The notes below the pieces were generated by a model. It was not told where the DNA came from and did no database searches. It saw nothing but the letters and a program-made list of their open reading frames with translations. Both the position numbers and the translations under genes were made by a program. Below, in pieces: positions 8,467 to 16,621 of a stretch of DNA of 64,000 nt. This stretch comes from Mycobacterium heckeshornense (GTDB lineage: Bacteria > Actinomycetota > Actinomycetes > Mycobacteriales > Mycobacteriaceae), in contig NZ_AP024237.1 of the NCBI RefSeq assembly GCF_016592155.1, forward strand, positions 806,001 through 870,000, in the 5' to 3' direction. Every line of letters starts with the position of its first letter. The stretch's first letter is position 1.

Positions 8467-9057
8467 TCATTTGAGCGCGGCTGGCAGCGCAGCAAATTCC
8501 TCACGAATAACGTCGTCGACTGCCCGATTCGGTGTGGCCAGCCAACGGCTGATGGCTCGCTCTAGAAGCAAGACTCCGACTGCCGCAAGCAACCGGCATT
8601 CGTCGTCGGGCTTGGTCAGGTGTCTGCGCCGAGCGATCACTTTTGCCACGGTATCGGCATTAGCCTCGTGAATTTGCCGCTCGCGTCCCAGCAACACTGG
8701 CGATGACTCGACCGCCTCGCGATATTGCCCGATCCTCTTGCGGATTCGCTTCAGCGACGGCGCCAGCAGCGCGAAAGAATTAGCCATCGCTTCAAAATCT
8801 GAGATCGTATCCGGCTGTGCCAGGTAAACGCCGCTAAAGGCGTGGATAAAGTCGTATTCACCGAAGAACAGCACCGATTCCTTCGTGGGGAAGTAGCGGA
8901 AGAACGTGCGCGGCGAAACCCCTGCCTTCGCGGCGATCTCTTCGGTCGTGGTGTCATCGTAGCCCTTGGCGCTGAACAGGTTCAGCGCCGCGTCTACCAA
9001 CGCAGATCGGGTGCGATCCGCGTGTTCGTTACGGGGCGACCGATCACCGCGCGCCAT
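8467..9057 (-). CDS. TetR-family regulator, probable regulator of the 9-26 kb operator set
   Basis: The product is 196 residues. The HTH at roughly residues 22-65 reads TTEEIAAKAGVSPRTFFRYF, followed by KESVLFFGEYDF. This SPRTFFRYF class is common among mycobacterial TetR proteins near redox and lipid genes. An 18-bp dyad of the local family lies at 9166-9183, about 110 bp upstream of the start. It is the only TetR gene inside the stretch where those dyads occur. I therefore infer autoregulation and control of the neighbouring units; this rests on position only. Confidence 0.87.
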   Translation of the reverse strand: MARGDRSPRNEHADRTRSALVDAALNLFSAKGYDDTTTEEIAAKAGVSPRTFFRYFPTKESVLFFGEYDFIHAFSGVYLAQPDTISDFEAMANSFALLAPSLKRIRKRIGQYREAVESSPVLLGRERQIHEANADTVAKVIARRRHLTKPDDECRLLAAVGVLLLERAISRWLATPNRAVDDVIREEFAALPAALK

Positions 9058-9165
9058 CTGCCAGCCTCCTCGGCTTCGGTGTCTGCGCCGACACTACAAC
9101 CATGGGTGACAGTGGTCGTTTGGGCGTGGCCATGGCGCAAGTCGTCTGACACACGGGACTCACCC

Positions 9166-9183
9166 ATGACAATCTACTGTCAC
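9166..9183. promoter_or_regulatory. Regulon dyad, site 1 (upstream of TetR 8467-9057)
   Basis: ATGACAATCTACTGTCAC matches the local consensus ATGRCAGT-N2-ACTGYCAT at most arm positions. A partial half-site GTGACAGT lies at about 9106-9113. Confidence 0.65.
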
Positions 9184-9233
9184 ATCTAACCAGATTCAGC
9201 CAATTACGGCTGGGTCTGCGCCTCGTGGGCGGC

Positions 9234-9839
9234 TCAATGTGAGTGGTCCACTTCGGCTTCACCCTCGCGCGTCAGTCCGGTGGCTAGGATCAGTTCTTCG
9301 TGTAGTTCGAACCAGACCGTGTGGTACGAGTCGATGGTCGGCCGGGTGAACCATTCGGTCTTGCCTGCGTGCACCATCTCCAGCGCCATCGACAGCTTGT
9401 CGCCATAGGCGCTCAGCCGTGGCACCTGCGCTGCGGCCGCGCCGATGATCGGCAGTACTCGCTCATGCGTGCGGTCAAGTCGGGTGAGCACTGCGGCGTC
9501 GTAGTTTGGATCGTCGTGGCTGTTGGGTTGGCCGTCGCGAATTTGCCATTCAGTGACCAGTGCCTTGAAGTCGGCGTTTACCTGACGAAAATCGTGGTAG
9601 ATCTGAGAAAGTTCGGCTCGGTTGGCGACTGCATGCTCGCTGGCCAACAGCGCAGTCAAGCGCTGCCGACCGGCGGGGCTGAGCTTCAGTGTGTTGCCTG
9701 CGACAATCAACCCGGTCTCAGCCAGCCGGGCAACGGTGGAGGCGACGAGCAGGGGATCTTCGCCGACAGTCCGGGCCAGGTCAGCCGCGTGAATTCTGCC
9801 CTTGAGTCGTATGGCTTGAAGGATCTTCAATTCGGTCAT
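9234..9839 (-). CDS. Winged-helix-like protein paired with the PPDK-like gene
   Basis: The product is 201 residues. Residues 1-60 (LKILQAIRLKGRIHAADLAR, then LARTVGEDPLLVASTVARL) look like a winged HTH of MarR type. The rest is helical with no clear catalytic motif; it ends EGEAEVDHSH. It overlaps the 3' end of the PPDK-like gene by 59 bp on the same strand, so the two are cotranscribed. The pair recalls ppdK (Rv1127c) and its small neighbour in M. tuberculosis. It could be a transcription factor or a regulatory subunit of the dikinase; the sequence does not decide. Confidence 0.75.
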   Translation of the reverse strand: MTELKILQAIRLKGRIHAADLARTVGEDPLLVASTVARLAETGLIVAGNTLKLSPAGRQRLTALLASEHAVANRAELSQIYHDFRQVNADFKALVTEWQIRDGQPNSHDDPNYDAAVLTRLDRTHERVLPIIGAAAAQVPRLSAYGDKLSMALEMVHAGKTEWFTRPTIDSYHTVWFELHEELILATGLTREGEAEVDHSH

Positions 9840-11481
9840 GGCGCAACGTCATTTCCTCGGTATCGGCCAATCTGATGGCGGTCAGCATCGTGATTAGCGG
9901 TGTCGGGCAGACGACGTCGGTGTGGCCGGTGGCCAGCGCATCGCGTACGGCGGCCTCAGAATTGTTGGCTAGCGTAGGGTACTCACCGGCGACGTGCGCT
10001 CGTAGTGGGCTATGCAGGCGTGCGAGCTCGGTCAGCTCGGCCAGGTCGGGGGACTCGCTCTCCGACCATGCCGTCAACTCCAGAACTCCTTCGCGCACTT
10101 CGCCTTCGGAGCCGTCAATCGTGATCAGTCGGCCATTGAGAGTCTCAGCTACCCCGGCTCCGCAACCCACGACCGTCGGCCGACCGATTTCGCGGCTGAC
10201 TATCGCGGCATGGCTGGTAGCGCCGCCGACCTCGGTCACGATCCCACGGCTGGCCAGCATGGCCTGCACATCGTCTGGGCTGGTCGAGGGACGGACTAGT
10301 ATCACGTCCTGGCCCTGGCCAGCGGCATCCAGTGCGTCATCCACGTCGGTGTAGGCCCGACCCGATGCCACGCCGGGGCAGGCCGGCTGTCCTTTGGCCA
10401 AAAGTGCAGCAGCCAATCGGGTTTCGGGTTGGACAGATGGTAGCAGTAGGGTCTCGATGTGCGACGGTGTCACTCTGCGCAGTACCTCGGCGTCGTCGAT
10501 CAATCCCTCTTGTCGCAGCTGTAGCGCCAAGCGAACCGCAGCCTGGGCTGAGCGTTTGGCAACTCTGGTCTGCAGCAGCCAGAGCCTGCCCGCTTCGACA
10601 GTGAACTCGATGTCTTGGACGTCACGATCGAGTTGTTCGAGTTTGCGGGCGGCATCCAGCAACGCTGCCCATACTTCTGGCTGCTCATCATGCAGTGCGC
10701 TGAGCGGCCTGGTATCGACGCCGCCCGACACGACGTCCTCCCCTTGACCACCCGGAAGCCACTCGCCGAACGGCTCCTTGGCGCCGGTGATCGGGTTTCG
10801 GCTGAACAGCACGCCAGTGCCGGAGTTATGCCCGCAATTGCCGAACACCATTGCCTGGATCACAACCGCGGTACCGGGTAGAGCGTCCAGGCGGTGATGG
10901 CTGCGGTAGGCAATGGCACGTGTAGAGTTCCACGACGCGAACACCGCTTCGACCGCTCGACGCAGCTGTGCGAATGGGTCGCCAGGGGCCGCCTCGCGTT
11001 CGTTGCCACCTAGCACGATGCGCCGATAGCTATTTTCAAATCGGGCGCGTACATCGCGCGCGAACTCGGGCCCGCGGGACCGCGCGAGTGCCTGTTCAAC
11101 CGCATCGTTGATCCCTAGATTCAGGACAGTGTCGAGCATGCCGGGCATCGATTGCGCCGCCCCAGACCGCACACTGACGAGCAGTGGTTCGGAACCACGG
11201 CCAAACGTCCGCGATGTCTCCCGTTCCAGCCAGCGGATGTTTTGCACGACGTCATCCCAGATGCAGCCAATACCAGCTGCGGGATCAGCGAAGAACTGCT
11301 CGCAAACCTCGCGGGTGATGCAAAAGGCCGGCGGTACCGGTAACCTGAGGCTACGCATCGTGTCGATACCAAAGCCCTTGTTTCCTATGGTTTCTCGTGG
11401 CAGACACGCTGTCCCATCGAGGGCCACCACTTGGGGGTGGCCGACTCGCTGAGGGCTGGCCCTTCGTGTGCCTCTCGTCAC
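9781..11481 (-). CDS. ppdK: Pyruvate phosphate dikinase-like protein without the PEP/pyruvate barrel
   Basis: The product is ~566 residues, against about 880 for full PPDK. The ATP-grasp half is present (GNKGFGIDTMRSLRLPVPPA, LLVSVRSGAAQSMPGMLDTV). The swivelling phosphohistidine domain has GGATSHAAIVSREIGRPTVV with the catalytic His. The C-terminal TIM barrel that binds PEP/pyruvate is absent. M. tuberculosis PpdK is also short. It can probably autophosphorylate with ATP, but the acceptor must be another domain or protein. GTG 11481 is chosen for the AGGGAGA before it; TTG 11517 and GTG 11430 are alternatives. A near-perfect regulon dyad lies ~90 bp upstream. Confidence 0.88.
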   Translation of the reverse strand: MTRGTRRASPQRVGHPQVVALDGTACLPRETIGNKGFGIDTMRSLRLPVPPAFCITREVCEQFFADPAAGIGCIWDDVVQNIRWLERETSRTFGRGSEPLLVSVRSGAAQSMPGMLDTVLNLGINDAVEQALARSRGPEFARDVRARFENSYRRIVLGGNEREAAPGDPFAQLRRAVEAVFASWNSTRAIAYRSHHRLDALPGTAVVIQAMVFGNCGHNSGTGVLFSRNPITGAKEPFGEWLPGGQGEDVVSGGVDTRPLSALHDEQPEVWAALLDAARKLEQLDRDVQDIEFTVEAGRLWLLQTRVAKRSAQAAVRLALQLRQEGLIDDAEVLRRVTPSHIETLLLPSVQPETRLAAALLAKGQPACPGVASGRAYTDVDDALDAAGQGQDVILVRPSTSPDDVQAMLASRGIVTEVGGATSHAAIVSREIGRPTVVGCGAGVAETLNGRLITIDGSEGEVREGVLELTAWSESESPDLAELTELARLHSPLRAHVAGEYPTLANNSEAAVRDALATGHTDVVCPTPLITMLTAIRLADTEEMTLRHDRIEDPSSHTTQGQNSRG

Positions 11482-11570
11482 GGTTCTCCCTGTCAGCCGC
11501 CGTGGCAACCTCGGCAATCAAGAATGGCCCTGGTGGGATAACCGCAATCCCATCCAAACGGCCCGCTTCC

Positions 11571-11596
11571 CACTATGACAGTTGACTGTCATAGTG
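11571..11596. promoter_or_regulatory. Regulon dyad, site 2 (best copy)
   Basis: The arms CACTATGACAGT and ACTGTCATAGTG are perfect 12-bp inverted repeats around TG, the longest copy of the local operator. It is upstream of the PPDK-like gene and in the gap shared with the divergent APH-like gene. Confidence 0.8.
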
Positions 11597-11706
11597 TCAA
11601 TTGGTGGTAGAGCCAAGGACCACAATCACTACAGTCACCGAGTATCAACCAGGAGAGCATTGACTTGTTAGCCGAAAGCACACAACAAGTCGAATCGGGT
11701 AGTACC

Positions 11707-11724
11707 ATGGCAGTACACTGTCAT
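11707..11724. promoter_or_regulatory. Regulon dyad, site 3 (before the APH-like gene)
   Basis: ATGGCAGTACACTGTCAT fits the consensus and ends 26 bp before the start at 11751, where a repressor would block transcription or initiation. Confidence 0.75.
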
Positions 11725-11750
11725 GTTCTGATAAGGACTGAGGATTAGCC

Positions 11751-12872
11751 TTGAGCAGTCGAGCACAACCTCTCGTTCTGTGTTCCCCAGACGATCTGAC
11801 TCCCGAAGTGCTGACCGCGGTATTGCGTGGCTACGACCCCGGCGTGACTGTCACTGACGTGGGGCTACGGCGGGCATCGCAGGGTACGAGTTCGCACGTT
11901 CACCTCGATGTGAGCTATGCTGAGCCGGAAACCGCTCTGCCCCGGCACTTGTTCGTCAAGACGCAGCTCGGCACCGTGCACGATCTGCCGGAGGCGTTTG
12001 ACGAGTCACTGTCGGCCGGCGGGGGCGGCACCGTCCTACTCAACGATGAAACCCGCTTCTACCGCGACCTGCGGCGGAGCATCGATGCCGAAACGCCGGC
12101 TGTTTACTTTGCCGACCACCTCGAGGGGCCGTCGCAGTTTTTGATCGTCACAGAGGATGTGACCGATCGCGGTGCCCGGTTTCCCGACGCCATTGCCGGG
12201 CTGACGGTCGATGAAGTTGATGAGTTACTTAGGACGCTCGCCCAAGTCCACTCGGCATTTTGGGGTAGTCCGCGACTGCGCGATCGCGGTGACTTGGGCT
12301 GGCTGGAGCACCCGGTGCGTGGCCCGTTCGCAAACTTCCTGCACGCCAACGGGTTCGCCATCATCCGCGCGTTGCTGGAAGTGCCTTATAAAAAGAGGCT
12401 GCTGCTCGAGGTTGCCGGCGTGGACGCCGACACGATGGAGAATACTTTCTGGCGGCTGGCCGAACACTTTGCCGAAGAACCCCTCACACTGCTGCACGGT
12501 GACCCGCATCCTGCAAACACCTACGTCCTGCCCGACGGTCGAGTCGGGGTCCTTGACTGGCAACTGGTAAGGCGCGGCTCATGGGCACATGACTTCGGCT
12601 ACGCCCTGGTAGCTGCCCTGGAACCGGAGCTACGCCGGGCGTATGAGCGCGAGTTGCTCGACGGCTATCTGGCGCGATTGCAAGCTGCTGGCGTCGAGGC
12701 GCTGCCGGACCGTGAATACATGTGGATCGCCTACTGCCGCACTCCGGCATGGGGATTCTGCATGTGGGCCATCACCCCGGATGAGATGTACTCGACCGAG
12801 CTGGTCACAGCCGTCCTCCGCCGGTTCGCGGTGGCCTACGCCGAGCTGGGCACCGCAGAGCTGCTGCGCTGA
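11751..12872 (+). CDS. APH/choline-kinase-like phosphotransferase
   Basis: The product is 373 residues. The phosphotransferase loop is LLHGDPHPANTYVLPDG, with the catalytic Asp and Asn, and the metal-binding Asp is in GVLDWQLV. The N-terminal lobe has HLFVKTQLG with a probable ATP-binding Lys. Members phosphorylate hydroxyls of small molecules or act on acyl compounds; many mycobacterial ones sit next to FadE genes. Start TTG 11751 follows GAGGA at good spacing. It is the first gene of a rightward unit controlled by dyad site 3. The true substrate is unknown; antibiotic resistance should not be assumed. Confidence 0.88.
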   Translation: MSSRAQPLVLCSPDDLTPEVLTAVLRGYDPGVTVTDVGLRRASQGTSSHVHLDVSYAEPETALPRHLFVKTQLGTVHDLPEAFDESLSAGGGGTVLLNDETRFYRDLRRSIDAETPAVYFADHLEGPSQFLIVTEDVTDRGARFPDAIAGLTVDEVDELLRTLAQVHSAFWGSPRLRDRGDLGWLEHPVRGPFANFLHANGFAIIRALLEVPYKKRLLLEVAGVDADTMENTFWRLAEHFAEEPLTLLHGDPHPANTYVLPDGRVGVLDWQLVRRGSWAHDFGYALVAALEPELRRAYERELLDGYLARLQAAGVEALPDREYMWIAYCRTPAWGFCMWAITPDEMYSTELVTAVLRRFAVAYAELGTAELLR

Positions 12873-12921
12873 CAAATGGGTAGCGGAGCCTGCCTTGTGT
12901 TGGACCACACAGTCGATTAAT

Positions 12922-12939
12922 TTGGCACACAGCTGCCAA
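12922..12939. promoter_or_regulatory. Regulon dyad, site 4 (diverged copy)
   Basis: TTGGCACACAGCTGCCAA keeps the outer six bases of each arm of the consensus (WTGRCA / TGYCAW) with a changed core. It ends 33 bp before the GTG of the SDR at 12973. Confidence 0.5.
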
Positions 12940-12972
12940 TTACAAGTACGTTAAGACGAGGATCAGGGCGCT

Positions 12973-13800
12973 GTGCGAATCATCGTTACCGGCGGCAACA
13001 GCGGCGTCGGCCGGGCTACGGCGTCGGCAATGGCAGCAGCCGGTCACCAGGTGCTGATCGCTTGTCGCACCGTGGAAAAAGGCGAAGAAGCTGCAGCGGC
13101 AATGACAGGCGACGTCGCGGTGCGCTACCTCGACCTGGCCGACCTTGCCAGCGTGCGCAAATTCGCCGATCAGGTCGACTTCGTCGACGTTCTGGTGAAC
13201 AACGCAGGCGTGCTCGGACTTCCCCTGACCCGGACCACGGATGGCTTCGAAGCTCACATGGGCACCAATCACCTCGGCCACTTCGCGCTGACCTGCCTGC
13301 TCGGCGACCGCATCCGCGACCGCATCGTTGTCGTCGCCAGCAGTAATTACGCGCTGGCACGCATCCAGTTCGACGACCTGAACTGGCAGCACCGCCGCTA
13401 CAACATGTGGTCGGCGTACGGCGAATCGAAACTGGCCAACCTGTTGTTCGTCGCGGAATTGGCTCGCCGGGGTCGGCGCGCGTATGCGTCCGATCCCGGC
13501 ATGACCGCCACCGACATCACTCGCGACGGCACGGGAGTGCTGCGGTGGGCCGGCAAAACCCTGGCCCCGCACATCGCGCAGAGCCCGGCTAACGGGGCGC
13601 GCTCGACGATCCAGGCCATCACCACCGACCTGCCTAGCGGAACATACATCGCGCCGCGGGGGCTATTTCACCAGTGGGGTAAGCCCAAGCCGACCAAGCT
13701 CCTTGCCAAGGCTCGCGATCCGCAGAGCGCGCGCCGGTTGTGGAATCTGTCCGCCGAGCTGACGGGCTGCGACTGGAACACCATAAAAGAGGCGGTATGA
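12973..13800 (+). CDS. SDR oxidoreductase, retinol-dehydrogenase type
   Basis: The product is 275 residues from GTG 12973. Motifs are VTGGNSGVGRATA (NADP-type Gly motif), ACRTVEKGEE with the Arg that favours NADP(H), LVNNAGV, TNHLGHFALT and YGESKLAN with the catalytic Tyr/Lys. This layout is that of retinol-dehydrogenase/WW-oxidoreductase-like SDRs, which act on hydrophobic alcohols and ketones. Its stop overlaps the start of the following P450 (ATGA), so an alcohol or ketone made by the P450 is a likely substrate. Confidence 0.9.
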   Translation: MRIIVTGGNSGVGRATASAMAAAGHQVLIACRTVEKGEEAAAAMTGDVAVRYLDLADLASVRKFADQVDFVDVLVNNAGVLGLPLTRTTDGFEAHMGTNHLGHFALTCLLGDRIRDRIVVVASSNYALARIQFDDLNWQHRRYNMWSAYGESKLANLLFVAELARRGRRAYASDPGMTATDITRDGTGVLRWAGKTLAPHIAQSPANGARSTIQAITTDLPSGTYIAPRGLFHQWGKPKPTKLLAKARDPQSARRLWNLSAELTGCDWNTIKEAV

Positions 13801-15002
13801 CCGATCAGCAGCCGCTGTGGCAATGTCCCGTGGAGACCCTGGAACTAAACTCTCCATCGGCTCCCGCGTTGACACACTTTCATCAGGTCGACGCTGTCCA
13901 GGACCGGCTGCGGCCGGTGTTTCGCAACACCGAGGGCGACGGCTACTGGATGTTCACCGACCGCGCGGTGATTCTGGACGGCCTGCAGCACCCGGAACTC
14001 TGGTCGAGCAGCGTCATCGTCCCTACCGAACCCGATCCGCCATACAAGTGGATCCCGATCATGATCGACCCTCCCGAACATTCGAAGTGGCGCCACCTGC
14101 TCGCCGAGTACTTTTCTCCCGGTCGGGTCAAAGGACTTCGTGGTGAACAGCATCGGCTTGCGGGGGAGCTGATCGAGAAGATCGCCCCGCAGGGGGGATG
14201 CGATTTCGTTCCTCGGGTTGCCCGCGTTTTCCCCTCGATCGTGTTCCTGAAGATCATGGGTATGCCGGTCGATCATCTCGACCAGTTTTTAGACTGGGAG
14301 GATAAGATCCTCCACCAGCAGGGCGTCGGTGAGCAAGTCAACGCCGCGCGGTTCGAGGGCATGCAGCAAGTGATGGGTTACTTCGCTGGGCTGATCGGGC
14401 AGCGTCGGATGGCGCCGAATCCGGACGCCGACGATATCGTCAGTAGGGCAATCGGCTGGTCGATCGACGGCGCCCCGGTTTCTGACGGGGATCTGCTGAA
14501 TTGCCTGTTGTTGTTGTTCATGGCCGGACTCGATACGGTAGCCAGTCAGCTGTCCTACGCCATGCTGCATTTGGCAACCCACCCTGCCGACCGGGCACGG
14601 ATTGTCGCCGAACCCCAGGTGATTCCTCGGGCGGTCGAGGAACTGCTGCGAGTCTACCCAATCGTGCAGACCGCTCGTAAAGCCACCCGCGACATGAATT
14701 TTCACGGCTGTCCTGTGAAAGCAGGCGACATGGCCGCCTTTCCTATGGCCGCCGCCGGCCGCGACGAGACTGCCTACCCTGATGCGCGTCGCGTCGACTT
14801 CAACCGTGGGGTCACGCACCACCTGTCCTTCGGCGCCGGACCGCACCGATGCCTCGGGTCACACCTGGCCCGGCAGGAACTCGCGGTCATCCTTGAGGAG
14901 TGGCATCGCCGCATCCCCGAGTACGAGGTTGTCGAACAGCCCGTTGAGCATGGCGGGCAAGTTTTCGGCCTGGACTCCCTCAACCTGCGTTGGGACAGCT
15001 GA
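13797..15002 (+). CDS. Cytochrome P450
   Basis: The product is 401 residues; ATG 13797 overlaps the SDR stop. It shows the I-helix AGLDTVASQLS, the ExxR segment EELLRVYP, and the haem loop FGAGPHRCLGSHLAR with Cys at ~352. PPYKWIPIMIDPPEH is shared with the P450 at 2332, so both belong to one P450 family group. It hydroxylates an unknown hydrophobic substrate with electrons from a ferredoxin. It is cotranscribed with the SDR in the dyad-controlled block, and convergent with the DUF35 gene, 62 bp apart. Confidence 0.95.
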   Translation: MTDQQPLWQCPVETLELNSPSAPALTHFHQVDAVQDRLRPVFRNTEGDGYWMFTDRAVILDGLQHPELWSSSVIVPTEPDPPYKWIPIMIDPPEHSKWRHLLAEYFSPGRVKGLRGEQHRLAGELIEKIAPQGGCDFVPRVARVFPSIVFLKIMGMPVDHLDQFLDWEDKILHQQGVGEQVNAARFEGMQQVMGYFAGLIGQRRMAPNPDADDIVSRAIGWSIDGAPVSDGDLLNCLLLLFMAGLDTVASQLSYAMLHLATHPADRARIVAEPQVIPRAVEELLRVYPIVQTARKATRDMNFHGCPVKAGDMAAFPMAAAGRDETAYPDARRVDFNRGVTHHLSFGAGPHRCLGSHLARQELAVILEEWHRRIPEYEVVEQPVEHGGQVFGLDSLNLRWDS

Positions 15003-15064
15003 CTCTCAAGCACCGGCTGGCCGATCAATGAGCATCGACAAGCCGTCCAAGATCCAAGCCGCCG

Positions 15065-15475
15065 TCAAACCACGATGAACTCGGGCACGCGAAAGCCGGT
15101 GTCCCCCAGATCGACGACACGCATTCGCACCGGTTGTCCGATCCGGACCTCGGCGGGATCGGCGGCAATGATCGCGTTGATCCGCAAGCCCGGCTGTTCG
15201 GCGAGCTCGACGATCCCGATCACGTACGGGGGTATGCGCCCCGGCACCAGAGGCTGACGCACGACGATGTAGCTAAAGATCGTGCCCTCACCACTAACCT
15301 GCTCGAAATGTACGGGCCCACCAGTGAATCGGCTGCGTTCCAGTGGGGGATGAATCCACTTGCCGGTGTCGTCGCACCGACACAGCATCAACTTGCCCTC
15401 TTTCAGCCCCTCCCAGAAGGGTGCAGTGTCCGGATCAGGGACCGGGACTGGCGGTACGAGTGGGGAGTTGGTCAC
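15065..15475 (-). CDS. DUF35 / OB-fold acyl-CoA-associated protein
   Basis: The product is 136 residues. DTAPFWEGLKEGKLMLCRC is the helix and rubredoxin-like part of DUF35 (ChsH2/ACAC-associated) proteins. The OB-fold follows (GTIFSYIVVRQPLVPG, then PVRMRV). The zinc ribbon is degenerate: LCRCDDTG keeps only part of the first CxxC and the second pair is missing. Such proteins bind the CoA end of substrates as partners of SCP2-thiolase-like enzymes or hydratases. Its start overlaps the stop of the thiolase-like gene (ATGA), so a stable complex of the two is likely. Confidence 0.87.
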   Translation of the reverse strand: MTNSPLVPPVPVPDPDTAPFWEGLKEGKLMLCRCDDTGKWIHPPLERSRFTGGPVHFEQVSGEGTIFSYIVVRQPLVPGRIPPYVIGIVELAEQPGLRINAIIAADPAEVRIGQPVRMRVVDLGDTGFRVPEFIVV

Positions 15476-16608
15476 GGCTTCTCCCGGCTGTAGATGTTGG
15501 CGCCACCGAATGGTCCCCCGCCGGCGGTCACGAGTGCCAGTTGTGCATTTTCGACCTGGCGGCCGCCAGCGGCGTGACGTAGCTGTAGCGCCGCCTCGTA
15601 GTGGTGGTTGAGGCCATGAATGTAACCCTCAGACAGCAGCCCGCCGTGTGGGTTCACCACGACGTCACCGCCGTACGTGGCCCGGCCGGTGGAGAAGAAC
15701 TTGCCGACCTCGCCCTTTTCGCAAAATCCGAATCCCTCCATGGTGGCCATCACGGTGTAAGTAAAGCAGTCATACATGCACGCGACGTCCATGTCTGTCG
15801 GCGACAAACCGGTCTTTTGCCAGATCTTTGGACCTGCGCTGCGGGAGTACATCTCGGTGGGGTCATCCCAGATCGTCCAATTCGCGCCGCTCTGTGAGTT
15901 CGACGACCCGACTAGCCACACTGGCGGCTGTGCGGCATCAGCGGCGACGTCCTCACCGGCGACCAGGATCGCCACCGCGCCGTCGACCTCCGACGTGCAA
16001 TCGAGAACTCGGAACGGTTCATTGATCCAGCGGGACGCCAGATAGTCGTCCATGGTGAGAGGTTCCCGGCGGAGGGCGTGTTCGTTGGGTCCGGCGTGTT
16101 TACGTTGGGTGATTGCAATCTGTCCGAGATCTTCACACGTCGAGCCGTATTCGTGCTGGTGGCGGCGGGCCCACATCGCGAACCACTGCGGCGGAACCAG
16201 GAAGCCGGACACAGCGTCAAACTGATTGTCGTGATCGAGTTGCATTGCACCCTGGATGGTTCCGAACCGGTAGCCGGAGCGACCGTTGAGCGACCGATAC
16301 ACCAGCACCGCTCGGCACAACCCGGCCTCGATCACCGCGGCAGCGGTGGCGATCTGGTCGGCCACCATGTTGCCGCCACCGTACATCGCGTTGGCCCAGG
16401 CTAATTCGTCGATACCCAACGCCCAGCCCACGTAGATGGGTTGCTCCGAGTCATTGACCATATACGTGCAGATCCCGTCCACGTCAGCCGGGGTCAGTCC
16501 GGCGTCGGCAATCGCATCTCGGCATGCGGCGACGGCCATGCCCCGCGTCGTGCGGCCCGAGTTGCGGGAGTACGCTGTACGGCCGATTCCGATTACAGCA
16601 CAGGTCAT
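15472..16608 (-). CDS. SCP-x thiolase-like protein (Ltp2-type, probable aldolase)
   Basis: The product is 378 residues from ATG 16608, with GGAG upstream. The N-terminus VIGIGRTAYSR, the segments MYDCFTYTVM and NPHGGLLSEGYIHG, and the tail TAGGGPFGGANI follow the thiolase fold of non-specific lipid-transfer proteins. The loop that normally carries the nucleophilic Cys reads AMYGGGNMVAD, without Cys, so it cannot be a normal thiolase. Together with DUF35 it resembles Ltp2-ChsH2, which cleaves a beta-hydroxyacyl-CoA side chain of steroids by retro-aldol reaction. It is inferred to do C-C cleavage after the fused acyl-CoA dehydrogenase just upstream. Confidence 0.85.
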   Translation of the reverse strand: MTCAVIGIGRTAYSRNSGRTTRGMAVAACRDAIADAGLTPADVDGICTYMVNDSEQPIYVGWALGIDELAWANAMYGGGNMVADQIATAAAVIEAGLCRAVLVYRSLNGRSGYRFGTIQGAMQLDHDNQFDAVSGFLVPPQWFAMWARRHQHEYGSTCEDLGQIAITQRKHAGPNEHALRREPLTMDDYLASRWINEPFRVLDCTSEVDGAVAILVAGEDVAADAAQPPVWLVGSSNSQSGANWTIWDDPTEMYSRSAGPKIWQKTGLSPTDMDVACMYDCFTYTVMATMEGFGFCEKGEVGKFFSTGRATYGGDVVVNPHGGLLSEGYIHGLNHHYEAALQLRHAAGGRQVENAQLALVTAGGGPFGGANIYSREKP

Positions 16609-16621
16609 GTCGATTCTCCGT

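Noticed and set aside
11751..12872. Antibiotic-resistance aminoglycoside phosphotransferase
   Set aside because: It only shares the APH fold; place in a catabolic regulon and lack of close resistance-gene motifs make a metabolic role more likely.
12940..13572. 210-codon frame antisense to the SDR at 12973
   Set aside because: Composition of a shadow frame; the SDR has all family motifs.
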